Shown here: positions 22,207 to 33,396 of the stretch, piece after piece | Position numbering within the stretch: position 1 is the stretch's first letter | Layout: every line of letters begins with the position of its first letter | Assembly (NCBI GenBank): GCA_964035575.1 | Contig: OZ037837.1 | Span: 1,860,001 to 1,924,000, forward strand | From: Rhynchopus sp. YZ270_cl-10 | Taxonomy: Eukaryota > Euglenozoa > Diplonemea > Diplonemida > Diplonemidae | DNA: 64,000 bases | Direction of reading: 5' to 3' | The notes under the pieces: generated by a model | Database searches by the model: none | What the model saw: the letters and a program-made list of their open reading frames with translations, nothing else | Told to the model about the DNA's origin: nothing | Position numbers and translations under genes: made by a program

Positions 22207-23052
22207 TGAGTTTTGAAAAAAAATTTAATAGGGAGGGCCCTGGTAGGGCAGGCCAAAAAAAACCCGCAAAAAAAGGTCCCGAGCTTTCCCCCCGTAAAAG
22301 CGGTCGCTGCGCGCGCTTCGCGCGCGCGACTCCCTGCCAGTGCAAGAAGGTGAGGCTCTTTCTCCCCTCTGATGCACAAAATCGTGAAAGGCGGGGGAGG
22401 GTGAACCACAAGCCGTAGTTGGTGTCAGCTGTCGTATCAGTAACCTCAGTAGATCTATAAAAGAACCACGGCAACCACGGTATTTCTAGGGGATGGCTAG
22501 CTACCATGAACCCCTGTCCAAAGTATTAATATTTCTCGAAAATTCTCTAAGTACACAGAAAACACACGGGTGTGCCCCAAAACACATTTTTTCCAGTGTC
22601 CCGCAGTGTCCCACCACTTTTTTTCGCTTTTTGTGGGAAAAAAAATACAAAAAAAAAATACATGGTTCTGTAGGGGCCGAGTACAATGGCGTTTTTCACG
22701 TGATTTTCATGATTTTTCAAAGTGGCCAAATATCATGTAAAATACTGCCTCCCACCCAACATTCTCTCCACAACGTCGTTCTGACACCCATATGTCCAAA
22801 CAAAAGATGTCTTTATATATATTTTTTCCACACCCAGCGTATCATAAAAATGCACATATCCACCAAAATCCACTAACCCACCGCAGGCAAATTTCTTAAC
22901 GATGTGTACTTCTGAATTGATACTGAGGGATTATGCGGCAACCGCTGCGTAGTTCTTTGGGGTAAAACGCCACCTGGGGTCACAAGGCCCAGGCTCCTAC
23001 CTTTACAGGTAGGAGAGCTGTTGAGTGACCCATCGGACAATCGTTTGAGGGG
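22207..23052. other. left subterminal region of the giant element
   Basis: No gene. It contains CCCTGGTAGGGCAGG (about 22239-22253), which is also present near the right end, and a strong GC hairpin (GCGCGCGCTTCGCGCGCGC, about 22310-22328). Confidence 0.6.
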
Positions 23053-23248
23053 TCTTGGTGAAGAATTTCGAAAATTGATAAAAACGAATAAGCGTCTCAC
23101 AATTGAACCCAGATTCTGCTCCAGATATGATGTTTTGATGTGTTTCTGCCTGAATTGTGTGAGGGGGCCCGATTTTGTTGCGATAAATTACGAAAATTGA
23201 TTATAACCAATAAGCGTCTCACAATTGAACCCAGATTCTGCTCCAGAA
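23053..23248 (+). repeat. tandem duplication of a splice-acceptor-like leader
   Basis: A segment of about 70 bp ending AACCCAGATTCTGCTCCAG occurs twice with a period of 122 bp. The second copy ends just before the protease coding region. Each copy could serve as a 3' splice acceptor. Confidence 0.7.
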
Positions 23249-26200
23249 GACAGGAGGCTTTGGTGAGGGATAAGTACATCCTCATCTGTTCGTACGCGAA
23301 TCCGACCAGCATGACGGGAGACCCGAAGAGGAGAGAAGGGGACTACTTCGCAGGCGTTCGCGAAGAGGACCGGTCAACAAGGGATGGGTGTCTGCGATAC
23401 CGTCTGCACTCCTCGCAACACGGCACCGTCGGGTATCGCGACGTCGAGGGGAGGTTCCCCCATTCGGTAATGTACGTTGCGAGGGAGAAAAAGACGCCAG
23501 AAGAACCTGTGCGGAAACAGCCGGTCAAGAATTTGAAGAAACCCGGATTTATTCAGCAGTTCAACACCTCGCAGGCTAAGCAGCAGCAGAAGGACAAGGT
23601 CGAGAACAGGAAGCGCGAAGAAGAGGTGGCCGAAACGGCACGCAAGTACTCTTCGCAAGTTGCGCAGCTCCCGTACCGGTTTCTCTTCCCCTCAACTTTG
23701 CACGAAGAGTGCGGCGAAGGACGCAACAAGCAGTTGCTGGAAGAGCACCGACTGGCGGATCCTGTGACACAGGAAGGTGCGTGGGCGTGCCTCAACTGGG
23801 TGCGCCAGTCGGTGACCTCGTGCGGAGAGCCGAACAGGAAGATGACGAGGTTTTCCTGGGAGCAAATGCTGCACTTTCAGCAAATTGCGACCTTGCGGAG
23901 CAAAGCGGTGTGGAACGAAGACCCGAAGGAACTGAGCCTGCACTGGAGAGGTCTGTTTGACGTGGCTTGCGTGAGGCACGCAGTGGCATCCTTGTTTCCT
24001 GACTGGATATGCTCCTCCATACCGCTTCATCGGGAGGAGGGGAACCAGCAGGCGACATTGTGCAAAGATGCGCACCTGCACGACACGGTCCGCGCCCTCA
24101 TGTTTGAGAGAGACGGGCATTGGGTGGTGGTTTTGGTTGTGTCGTATTCCCCAGAGATCGACCTCGGGGACCCAAACACTGAGACGACCGGATTTGTGGT
24201 GAAGGACACGGACAGGGCTGAGAAGCGTTTCGGCCTGTTGGACGACGCCATCGACCACGCCACCAGAGGGCAACCATTTTCCTGGGAAGCTCCGCTGGTA
24301 CTTGCCGTGAAGCGGGGAAACTTCAAGGGAAGGTTCCACACTGCTGCCACCCTGCAGGTGTACGCCATCCGGAAGGTGAACCGCAGAGTGACGGACGCTG
24401 TGCTGGCGGATGAGGCACGTGCTTGGGCAGCCCGTTGCTTGGAGACGTTGACGGAGACGCTGAATGCAGAGATTCAGCACGTGATGAATGCGGCACGTGA
24501 GGCTGTGAGTATCCGTGTTGATGAACTTCGGGACTACCTGTGGCAGCGGAGGCGAACGCCGCACGTTGTGTCTTCCTTGTGTGACTTGGTGCGCAGGGGC
24601 ATGGGTAGTGCTGTGCAGTGTGCGAAGCTGCGCGGTGGCAGCGACACAGTCCTGAGGAATTTGCTGGAGGACACAGTGGGTGCTACGAACGAACGCACGA
24701 ACGACATGTCTGAGTCTGAAGATGACCGATCAGGAGCGGTGAGCTGCGAATTGTTCCCTGTGTCGGAGCCACCACCAGCAGCACCAGCAGCACCAGCAGC
24801 ACCAGCAGCACCAGCAGCACCAGCAGCACCAGCAGCACCAGCAGCACCAGCAGCACCAGCAGCACCAGCAGCACCAGCAGCACCAGCAGCACCAGCAGCA
24901 CCAGCAGCACCAGCAGCACCAGAAGCAGCAGCAGCACCACCACCAGTACCAGCAGAAAGTCCGAGGAAGCGGAGGAGAGCTGGGACTGATGCATCCCAGA
25001 ATGTTGTAAAGAAGCGTAAGCCTGCACCGAAGAACGGTCAGCAGCAACAGAAGCAGCAGCCACCACAGAAGAAACAGAAGCCACAGAAGCCACAGCAGCC
25101 ACAACAGCCACAGCAGAAGCCACAGCAACCACAGCAGCCACAACAGCCACAGCAGAAGCCACAGCAACCACAGCAGCCACAACAGCCACAGCAGAAGCCA
25201 CAGCAACCACAGCAGCAGCAGAACCCACACCAGCCAGGCGTTGGGGAGGCGGAGGAGATGGAGCAATTGCAGGCTGCCCTTGATGCAAGCCTGGAGCCTC
25301 CACCAGTGCCGAGGGGGTTCCATAACTTCGGCGTGACGTGTTTCATCAACTCTGTTTTACAGTGTTTAGTGTACACGGACTCGTTTGTGAAGTCCCTCTC
25401 GAATGCTGGCCCTTTTTCGAGGGCGATACGCGAAGTGGTGGCTCAGTCAGTGGCTGCGGATGCACAAGATGTGATCCGCCCTACGAGCATACGCGACGCA
25501 TTAAATGCGAAGGAGCCTGGGTTCACAGATACGCAGCAAGACTGCCACGAGTTTTTTCTTGTGCTGACGGACGCCCTCGAGGTGGAGGCAAGACGTGGGA
25601 AAGTTAAACATCCCACCAACGAAGTGCTGGATCATGAGACTTTGTCTGTGGCCTCGGCACGAGTAGCGAACTCTTACCTCGAGAGTTCTAATTGTCCAGC
25701 AATGGGTTTTCTTTATCTACAGTATGTCCAGACATCCACTTGTTTTGGCTGTGACACTAAGCGCCCCACCGTCACCCCCTCATTCAATTTTGTATTGCAC
25801 TTCCCCACGCGGGACACCGGTACATTGCCAGTGGCATTGGGTGCGTTACTTCAGCACCTCTTTAGGGTGGAAGAAATGCACGCAGAGCAGGAGTACAAGT
25901 GCCTGACCTGCCACCCGCAGACCTTCGCAGCCAGAATGGTGACACGTGTGATGCGGCTGCCAAATGTTTTGGCACTGCAATTGGCGAGGTTTCACGACCC
26001 GCTCAATAAGATCGAGACGATCGTTGAACTTCCGCATGAGTTGGACATGGCACCATACGTGCACTCTGACTCTCTAGAGGTGCAACTTCGGTATGACCTG
26101 TATGGTGTTGTCTGTCACCACGGACACAACCTGGGGCACGGCCACTACAGTGCATACGTGAAGTCAGAGGGTACGTGGTATCATTGCAATGATTCAAGTG

Positions 26201-26265
26201 TGACAAAGAACCCGAGGCTTCTCTTTTCAGAGGCATACCTTCTTTTTTATCATCGTCGGGGGTGA
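23140..26265 (+). CDS. ubiquitin-specific protease (USP/UBP, peptidase C19)
   Basis: A deubiquitinase that cleaves ubiquitin from proteins. The open frame has 1,041 codons. Met58 (23311, MTGDPKRREG) is the likelier start because the first 57 codons overlap a duplicated leader. The catalytic domain fills about 725-1041: oxyanion Asn729, nucleophile Cys734 (NFGVTCFINSVLQCL), His1002 (GHGHYSAY) and Asp1018 (WYHCNDSS). A zinc knuckle is formed by Cys868/871 and Cys921/924. All required residues are present, so it looks functional. The N-terminal half (60-540) is unrecognised. Then come Ala-Ala-Pro repeats (about 543-605), a bipartite nuclear-import-like basic stretch (PRKRRR ... KKRKP, about 608-630) and a Lys/Gln/Pro repeat (about 644-697). 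It lies alone within the giant hAT-bounded segment, on the same strand as the cyclases. Confidence 0.92.
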   Translation: MFLPELCEGARFCCDKLRKLIITNKRLTIEPRFCSRRQEALVRDKYILICSYANPTSMTGDPKRREGDYFAGVREEDRSTRDGCLRYRLHSSQHGTVGYRDVEGRFPHSVMYVAREKKTPEEPVRKQPVKNLKKPGFIQQFNTSQAKQQQKDKVENRKREEEVAETARKYSSQVAQLPYRFLFPSTLHEECGEGRNKQLLEEHRLADPVTQEGAWACLNWVRQSVTSCGEPNRKMTRFSWEQMLHFQQIATLRSKAVWNEDPKELSLHWRGLFDVACVRHAVASLFPDWICSSIPLHREEGNQQATLCKDAHLHDTVRALMFERDGHWVVVLVVSYSPEIDLGDPNTETTGFVVKDTDRAEKRFGLLDDAIDHATRGQPFSWEAPLVLAVKRGNFKGRFHTAATLQVYAIRKVNRRVTDAVLADEARAWAARCLETLTETLNAEIQHVMNAAREAVSIRVDELRDYLWQRRRTPHVVSSLCDLVRRGMGSAVQCAKLRGGSDTVLRNLLEDTVGATNERTNDMSESEDDRSGAVSCELFPVSEPPPAAPAAPAAPAAPAAPAAPAAPAAPAAPAAPAAPAAPAAPAAPAAPAAPEAAAAPPPVPAESPRKRRRAGTDASQNVVKKRKPAPKNGQQQQKQQPPQKKQKPQKPQQPQQPQQKPQQPQQPQQPQQKPQQPQQPQQPQQKPQQPQQQQNPHQPGVGEAEEMEQLQAALDASLEPPPVPRGFHNFGVTCFINSVLQCLVYTDSFVKSLSNAGPFSRAIREVVAQSVAADAQDVIRPTSIRDALNAKEPGFTDTQQDCHEFFLVLTDALEVEARRGKVKHPTNEVLDHETLSVASARVANSYLESSNCPAMGFLYLQYVQTSTCFGCDTKRPTVTPSFNFVLHFPTRDTGTLPVALGALLQHLFRVEEMHAEQEYKCLTCHPQTFAARMVTRVMRLPNVLALQLARFHDPLNKIETIVELPHELDMAPYVHSDSLEVQLRYDLYGVVCHHGHNLGHGHYSAYVKSEGTWYHCNDSSVTKNPRLLFSEAYLLFYHRRG

Positions 26266-27289
26266 TTCTTTTTGGTGCATCGAGACGTTATGTGTTCTTT
26301 ATAAGATTGTCTGATGGAGGCAGTATCGGCGACAGTGGGGGAAATAGAGGGGGGTATGAGTTCAGAGAGACTGGGGTTATTGTCTCAGGACCGAGTCAGG
26401 TAGTTGAACTTCATCCTTTTTTAAATAGTGTGGATCTTTGCAGTCGTCGGTTATGTCTGAAAATTCTTAAGTCCACTTTGTGAGGGCCTTTTATTAACAT
26501 TAAAGGCCACCAGACCTGACGCTAAACAGTTACGAAAATCGCACTTTTTGGGCTTGGAATTCGGGTTTTTTTACGGGTTTTTTTACACGGGAAAAAGGTA
26601 CATTTTTCGACCCTGGTCCATGTCTGGTGGTGAAAATCATAATTTTTTTTGCCCACATGATACGTTTCGAACACACTTATCGCTAAATATGCCGTTTTCC
26701 CCGAAAATTTTGAGAACCCCACGTCCAATTTCTTTCGTTTTTGGTGCTCCGGGAGGGGTCGATATTGACAGGTCGCTGACAGGTCGCTGACACAGGGACT
26801 CTATACACACACCCCCTGATATTGACAGGTCGTTGACCGACTTCCGAAAGCACCAGTTTTGGAAAAAAAAATTCCGCGCTGCGCGCGAAAAAGGTCCTCA
26901 GAAGCTCAATTCCGAAAGCAAATACGGGGAGCGAAGTCTTCCAACTCCTCCGCCATCAGCAGGAACACCTCCGTTTTCTCTTGAACCTGTTACGCTTGTG
27001 CTGAGAAACAAGGCAACAGCGAGTTCAAGAATATTCCCCATCTTTTCGTTGTTAAACTCGGTGCCTGTTCATGAAGAACCATCAGCTTCTCAATAGTGCT
27101 GTGAGAAAGGCGGTGGCGTCTCTTTGCGTAGATGTAGTCAGGAGAGAGAATCCTTGTTCAACAGCAACCAAAGACGGGGAGTGCACTACCGGTGCAGCCT
27201 CCAAAACCCGTGCGAGAGTGTCCCCATTTTCCAAGAAAACTTCGAGAAAACCGCGTTCTGCCACGGTACGCCACATTTCAAAATCGCGC
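26266..27289. other. 3' flank of the protease gene, no gene seen
   Basis: Short frames only. A GACAGGTCGCTGACAGG-type short repeat lies near 26768-26840. Confidence 0.6.
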
Positions 27290-27603
27290 TTAAAATTGCA
27301 CTTTTTTCGCAGCCAAACTGTGTCATAAGAAGGGTGTAATGCAAGCTTGCGCCGCAGGCGCACGGTACGCTACTTTTTTCTTTGGCCATATCCTTCTTTC
27401 TCACTCCTTATTGGGTTCGACGTGTTCCGTCCGTCAAATGGTGGGGTCACAACATGCAGCAAAGTTTGCAACTACGCAAACTGCCCCCACGTTCACTTTG
27501 TACTTTTCCTTCAGAAGACAAGTACCATCGGGACCATACGGAACTGAATTTTTTTTTGCGAAGCAAAAAAAAAATATATATAAAATGGCGCCGCAGGCGA
27601 AAA
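27290..27603 (+). repeat. partial D3 repeat and a double-hairpin repeat
   Basis: 27290-27400 is part of repeat D3 (GCCAAACTGTGTCAT, then GCGCCGCAGGCGCACGGTAC). 27545-27603 has two short hairpins, TTTTTGCGAAGCAAAAA and TGGCGCCGCAGGCGA, followed by an A-rich tail, as at 33082-33190. Confidence 0.7.
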
Positions 27604-28384
27604 AATAATAAAACCTACATTCTCGAACTTTTCTACTGACGTGATTTTCATTGGACGCATCCCCTTCTCCAATTCAATTCAATAAAACTGTAGCTTTCTC
27701 CTCAGAATTCGTGAAACAACCCGCGCCAAGTCTGCTGAGTCATACAACCCGCGCCAAGGCTGCTGAGTCGGATGACAAAGAGTGAGGGCGAAGCACCACA
27801 CGTATGAGCCCAAATGCTGCGCTTGTATGCTGTATGCAAGTCGTATCCTAAACAGTAAAAAACAAAGGTGTGTAGGTTAGTTGCCAACAGTACGTCCCTC
27901 GACGGTACTGTGCGTAAAACCGGCCCAAGGGTACTATGACGCATACATATAAGCATAACATGCGACGAGCGCTAGGCCCAACGTGCATAACCAGTAACAA
28001 ACAGAGGGACGCATCTGCGTGCTTACTTTCTTACTTTCTTTCTTTCCTTTTTTTTTTTTTTTTTTTTTGAAAAACGAGAAACGCTAATTGTATTTTTGGC
28101 CCCCTCTGTGAGTATTGATTGAATTGGAGTCGGGGAGCACAAGCAAAGGGCAATGAAAGGAAAACAATGAACATTAAACAAGCTAGAAAAGAGACAGTAT
28201 ATATTTCCGAACACACACACACACACACACTATTCAAATCATTCAATCCGAAAGAGCCCAATCATTTCGGTTTGTATTATTTCCTTACAAACCGTACGCG
28301 TACCGCTTCGTATGTTTGTATACAAAAATAATAAAACCTACATTCTCGAACTTTTCTACTGACGTGATTTTCATTGGACGCATC
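27601..28384 (+). repeat. 60-bp direct repeat flanking an S3 insertion region
   Basis: The sequence from AATAATAAAACCTACATTC to TTTCATTGGACGCATCC occurs at 27601-27664 and again at 28325-28384. It brackets S3 copy 1 and about 380 bp of other DNA. Confidence 0.8.
28048..28327 (-). repeat. SINE-like A-tailed repeat S3, copy 1
   Basis: About 280 bp on the minus strand. The A tail appears as a T run at 28048-28068. It contains a (CA)n tract and the core CTTGTGCTCC. It is nearly identical to 32802-33081 (TACCG versus TAACG near the 5' end). Confidence 0.8.
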
Positions 28385-28439
28385 CTCCAGGACCCTAAGG
28401 ACCCCGAGGGACGCTGCGCGAACAAAAACCCCAAAACAT

Positions 28440-29070
28440 GGTATAAAAAATTGAAATTGCACCCTACCTTTCCTTTTTATGTATTTCCCCACCCCCGCAA
28501 AGAATAAAGCAATAAAAACAATAAAGACAAAGGAGAGAGGTTGTGGCGAAACGCACACACCTCTACCTGTCGGTGCAATGTGGCCCTACTCCAACCCGAA
28601 AAGTGGAAGAGGATGGGAGTAGGGGTACGGTATTCAACTTCCTTACAGTCTTGCATGTAATCATAAAAGGTAATCTGGCCACAGTACGACAATAAGAACC
28701 GGACAGAAGAACAGAACCAAAATAAGAGAATAGGCATTGTAATATGAAGTGCCTTTCGTGCACCTACATCCTTTGAGGTGGCTTGCAGTCCAAGGTCCGC
28801 TCGTGGGAGTGTGGTTATGTTTGTGACTGGTGTATCAGCGGATCCCACCCCTGCAGGCCCACATCTACTACGAGTTCTCCAAGGACTATGAACTACAACC
28901 CACGGAGAAACTGAAACTGCATTCCTACCTTTCCCTTATTGTATTATCCCACCCCCGCAATCACGAAAACTAAAGGCAAAATGGAGAGGCTGTGGTAGAA
29001 TGCACACCTCGGCCTATCGGTGAGATGTGTCTCTACGTCAAACCGCCTCAGAATAGAAACAGGGAGGGAT
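28440..29070 (-). repeat. dispersed repeat D1, copies 2 and 3
   Basis: 28440-28690 is the inverted counterpart of 771-1010. 28890-29070 is a diverged relative in the same orientation as copy 2 (CCCACCCCCGCAAT, GAGAGGCTGTGGTAGAATGC). Confidence 0.65.
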
Positions 29071-30498
29071 TAAGGGCACAGTTCAATATACTATTTGCAT
29101 AGTCGGGAAACGTAAACAGAATTCAACATATGCATTGAAATGATAGCGTGAAATGGATGAGAAAACGGGCTGGACCATTTGAATCCAGGTACCGTAATAG
29201 TAAAAACACCTAATACACAAAACATGTGGAACGCAACACAATTTGGAAAAGACGCGATGGTGAACAAACAACCCACGCAGTGCACTGTTGGCGTAACCCT
29301 CAACAAAGGTTCGTCAGTCTCAGCAAACCCCCCACAGTGGGCACGAGGCACCACAGCAACGAGGTAGCATCAACCCTACGTGTTTGTCACTCAAACTGCA
29401 TACGTCTTGGAAAAGAAGTAAGATAGATAACAAGTGCGAAGTGCGCACTAAACCCCTCACCCTCGAATATTTCGTTCTCGTCTTCCTGGCTCGCCAAAGG
29501 AATCTGTCGCTAGGCCAGGCTCCACAACATCAGTACTTCGACGACCAAATGCAATGAGCAACTGTTGCAGGACCACCGATCACTCTCTTCATCCTCGACA
29601 GTGCGTAGCTGTGTGTCAACTAAGAAGCTGCGCGCAGGCCTCAGTGTTGTTCTAAACGGGTACGCAACAGCCGTAGCCTGACAGCACTGCTCAGCTGAGG
29701 AAGTCTTCGGACGGAAGGCACGGCAGAACAGGCTCATGGGGTAGAACACTACGGTGGTCTAGAGAAGATGATGCTGAATGTACTGTGCATGATGACGGCC
29801 GATGAGTAGGAGCAGGAAGGGCGTAGAGAGCTAGAAAACGCTACACTAAAATCGACCATAATCGGGGACATCGTCATCGGCAGTGCCTACTGCGAGACCC
29901 CACCGCGGACATATACTAGCGATGAGGAGCACTCTGTGAGGTAACATCCTGGATAAGACCCTCAACACCAAAGGGGATATGTTAGAGAGCTTGACAGCAG
30001 TCCTATGCTGGTCCACTTCCACGGACGGAAACATTAACACGGTCTGCTCAGCTCCCCAGCATGCCTTGAGCACATGTTCGATACTGCTGACGCACACTGG
30101 TGCATTCTTGCCGATCAGGGAGAACTGCATCAGTCACTGCGCGAGCGCGTAGCCGAGATCACACTCTCAGCGTGCGGTAACCAGAGGTACTGCGCCGTTT
30201 GCCGAGCGTGAGACCGCATCTGGACCTGCTACAGCAGCTGGAACCGCGTCGTCTGCGGCGTCTGAGCAGGCGCAGTCCGGAACTGCGGCGACGACTGAAC
30301 ATGTGACCGCGGAAACAGCGCTGAGCGTGCGGCTTCTAACTGGCACTGTACCGCTATGCGCCGTAGACCTACACCTGTGTACTATAATGCTGCGGCAATA
30401 ACCAGACGCAACGGAGTCAAAGTGGGTGGCAAAAGTGCGCCAAACGGTCGCAGTTACGCAGAGAATAATTGCAGTGCGCATCAAGAAAATGAGAATAC
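29071..30498. other. no assignable gene
   Basis: Only short frames. Two minus-strand frames (29846-30130 and 29510-29749) look protein-like but match nothing I know. Confidence 0.45.
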
Positions 30499-30502
30499 TT
30501 AA

Positions 30503-30916
30503 CCTATCCACTACCACCTTTACATATATGTAAAGGTTAATCGGCACTAGCCTCCAAGACATTAAAAACTGGTCAAAAGTGGAAATTTTTTTTTTTAATG
30601 GCTTCCGGGAGGTTGAAATGTGTGATTCCCCTATTTTTTTTTTTTGGATTTTTTAGAATTTGATTTTTGATTTTTTCCGCCACCCACAACACGCACATCA
30701 AGGAAAATGCGTGAAACAGGGGGGGACGGGTCACAGCCGAACAAATGCGATTTTTCGATTTTGATTCTCAGAACCGCAGAAGTCCCCGAAGACCATACCA
30801 AACCACCTAGAGGACCCAAAAAATGCACCATCGACCCGGTTTTGACCCAGAAACACTCAGATGATTCCAAAAAAATAAACGGGAAAAAAACCCCACACCC
30901 CCTGGTAGTGGATAGG
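30503..30916. mobile_element. piggyBac-like MITE, 414 bp
   Basis: Both ends start CCTATCCACTACCA as inverted repeats and abut TTAA (30499-30502 and 30917-30920). TTAA is the exact target duplication of the piggyBac superfamily. No transposase frame is present. A perfect 22-bp palindrome lies just inside the left end (30516-30537). Confidence 0.82.
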
Positions 30917-30920
30917 TTAA

Positions 30921-31439
30921 TATTTCTCTTTAATTGTGATCCCCCGCCCCCACCCCCGTAGATAGTAAGCAATAAGGACAAAGACAATAATACAATCAGA
31001 CATATAAGGACAATAAGGAGCGTAGTAGTGAGACGCCCACAACGCGACCAGTCGGTAAAAAGGGACTGGGATGGTGTTCTATTCCCTCTTAAGCGTCGCA
31101 CGCAACCATACATCGAAGTTGTGCGTAACGGTGTGTGTAAAAATGGGACATACAGTGCGTCAACATGCTACTTTGGCGCTGCGCATACAGCTGAGGCTGC
31201 GGCTGGACTTGTGCTGCGCACTCAGATGAAGCAGCGGCCGTCATTAGAGAAGGGTACACCACCGCAAACCGCCTTCAGTCGACACTGAGCTAAAAACGCT
31301 ACGCCAAAAAATAATAGGCGTAACGGGGTGAAATGTGAGGCAACAGTGCACCCAACGGTCGCCTCTGTGCGCAAAGAAACTATAGTGCACTGCAAACAAA
31401 TGTGCACCTGTGTGTTACAAAGGAAGCAACAGTGTGACG
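30921..31439. other. no assignable gene
   Basis: Possibly a diverged D1 relative at about 30930-31080. No coding evidence. Confidence 0.4.
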
Positions 31440-32721
31440 TCAAGCAGAAAACGGTGTGTCGGCCTTGTTGCTGCGCTGCCTACAGAAGCTGCATTTACTG
31501 CGCTGCCTGCAGAAGCTGCTGCTGCTGTTGTTGTTGCGCCGCCTGGATGGGGGCGGCTGGTCTAGCTGCTGTGCTGCCTGCAGAAGCTGCGGCTGGACTT
31601 GTGCGGCTTGGCTCCACAGCTGGGCGACGTCCCGGATGACGTTTTGTAGGGCCAGCTGCGGAGCCAAGAGTTGCTGCAGGAGCGGCCCGAACGCATCAGG
31701 CTGGGGCATGGCTGGCGCTAGCTGAGGAACCCCCTGCTGCTGAGCCGCGCCCGGGGCCGGCGGCTGGGCTTGCTGGGCAGGAGGGGGTTGTTGGGCCGGT
31801 AGGGCCAGGAGCTGCGCGATCAGCTGCGCCGGCTGCTGCTGCTGCTGCTGCTGCGGACCCGGCTGGGTGGCCGCGTGAGGCCCGAGTAGCTGCGATGGCC
31901 TGCGCGAGACCCTGGGCCGGAAGCTGCGCCATCTGCGGAGGCGGCTGCTGATTCGGCTGTCCTAGCAGCTGCGCCGGGAGTACAGGCGGCTGCGGATGCT
32001 GCGCCACGTGCCCTAACTGCTGCTGGTTTTGATGTACGGGATGCTGCGCCGGGAGCACAGGCGGCTGCGGATGCTGCGCCACGTGCCCTGGCTGCTGCTG
32101 GTTTTGATGTACGGGATGCTGCGCCGGGTGCACAGGCGGCTGCGGTTGCTGCGCCACGTGCCCTGGCTGCTGCTGGTTCTTATGTACGGGATGCTGCGCC
32201 GGGAACACAGGCGGCTGCGGATGCTGCGCCACGTGCAACGGCGGCTGCTGTTCCTGCGGTACGGGTAGCTACGGTGGCGGCTGGTTCTGCCGCTGTGCGA
32301 TGAGCTGTGCGATGAGCTGTGCAATGAGCTGTGCCAACTGAGGCTGCGGCTGGTCCTGAGGCGGACCCCCCTGCGGAACAGGCGCAGGATCCTGGTGTAG
32401 TGGCGGCTGAGGCAGGATCGCATCCTGGTCTACAGCGGCCGGCTCCTCGTCCACCCAGGCGCATACAGGGCAAGTAAACTCAGTGGTGTGATAATTGACG
32501 AGAAAAGCGGCGGCGATGGCTTGCGTGGGGAGCTTATCCTTGACACACTGGTGATGGGCGCCGTATCCGCAGATCCAGCAATACTGCGTGTTATGTGCGA
32601 CGGGGCCTGAGGGGAAGACACAACCATGCTGAAGGAGAGCGGGCTGCGCCGGAGTAGGCAAGGGTCTAGCGCTCACCCAATCCACCTCATCCAAACAATG
32701 TGTCTCTAGATCTGCCCTCAA
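31440..32721 (-). pseudogene. RING/PHD-like zinc-finger, Gln/Pro/Ala-rich protein, broken
   Basis: Read on the minus strand from about 32721. A cysteine/histidine cluster (CWICGYGAHHQC ... FTCPVCAW, about 32450-32600) resembles a RING- or PHD-type zinc site. A long Gln/Pro-rich region follows, with repeats of HVAQHPQPP and PAQHPVHQNQQQ. A TAG stop lies in frame at about 32269-32271, with coherent sequence continuing behind it. A frame change near 31885 leads into a clean QQQQQQQ region, and another lies near 31555. No ATG starts the frame, so the 5' end is missing or spliced. GC content is well above its surroundings. Function is unknown; a decayed regulatory protein is the plain reading. Confidence 0.6.
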
Positions 32722-32801
32722 ACGGCATTTTTTTTTTTTTTTTTTTTCAGGATTTTTCAGGATTTTTTCAGGATTTTCCCAGGATTTTCAAATCTTTTCT
32801 C

Positions 32802-33081
32802 TTTTTTTTTTTTTTTTTTTTTGAAAAACGAGAAACGCTAATTGTATTTTTGGCCCCCTCTGTGAGTATTGATTGAATTGGAGTCGGGGAGCACAAGCAA
32901 AGGGCAATGAAAGGAAAACAATGAACATTAAACAAGCTAGAAAAGAGACAGTATATATTTCCGAACACACACACACACACACACTATTCAAATCATTCAA
33001 TCCGAAAGAGCCCAATCATTTCGGTTTGTATTATTTCCTTACAAACCGTACGCGTAACGCTTCGTATGTTTGTATACAAAA
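32802..33081 (-). repeat. SINE-like A-tailed repeat S3, copy 2
   Basis: Nearly identical to 28048-28327, in the same orientation, with the A tail as a T run at 32802-32822. Confidence 0.8.
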
Positions 33082-33190
33082 AATTAGGGTACGGTGTAAA
33101 AATATAGCTATTTACACCACAGAGCAGTCACTCAACGAACCCTTTTTGCGGAGCAAAAAATGAAAACTGGCGCCGCAGGCAAAAAAAAAA
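33082..33190 (+). repeat. double-hairpin A-tailed repeat DH, copy 2
   Basis: It starts TTAGGGTACGGTGTAAAAA, carries hairpin TTTTTGCGGAGCAAAAA, then TGGCGCCGCAGGC and an A tail. The inverted counterpart is 35415-35530. A shorter relative is at 27545-27603. Confidence 0.75.
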
Positions 33191-33362
33191 AATTGAAGGT
33201 ACAGCCTCCCGGGTCAACCCTACAGAATTTTCCCGTAAAAAAAGACTCCTCAAAATTTCCCGGAAAAAAAAGGATTTTCCCACGTAAAATTTCCCGTAAA
33301 AAAAACGACCTCTCAAGGATTTTGGAATTCCACTACGCGGTTTAGCAACATCCCTGAAGGCC

Positions 33363-33396
<34 letters not shown>

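Noticed and set aside
23692-25323. Minus-strand frames of 290 and about 200 codons opposite the protease gene
   Set aside because: They are the antisense of a gene with clear catalytic motifs. The leucine- and valine-rich repeats mirror its Ala/Pro and Gln/Pro repeats.
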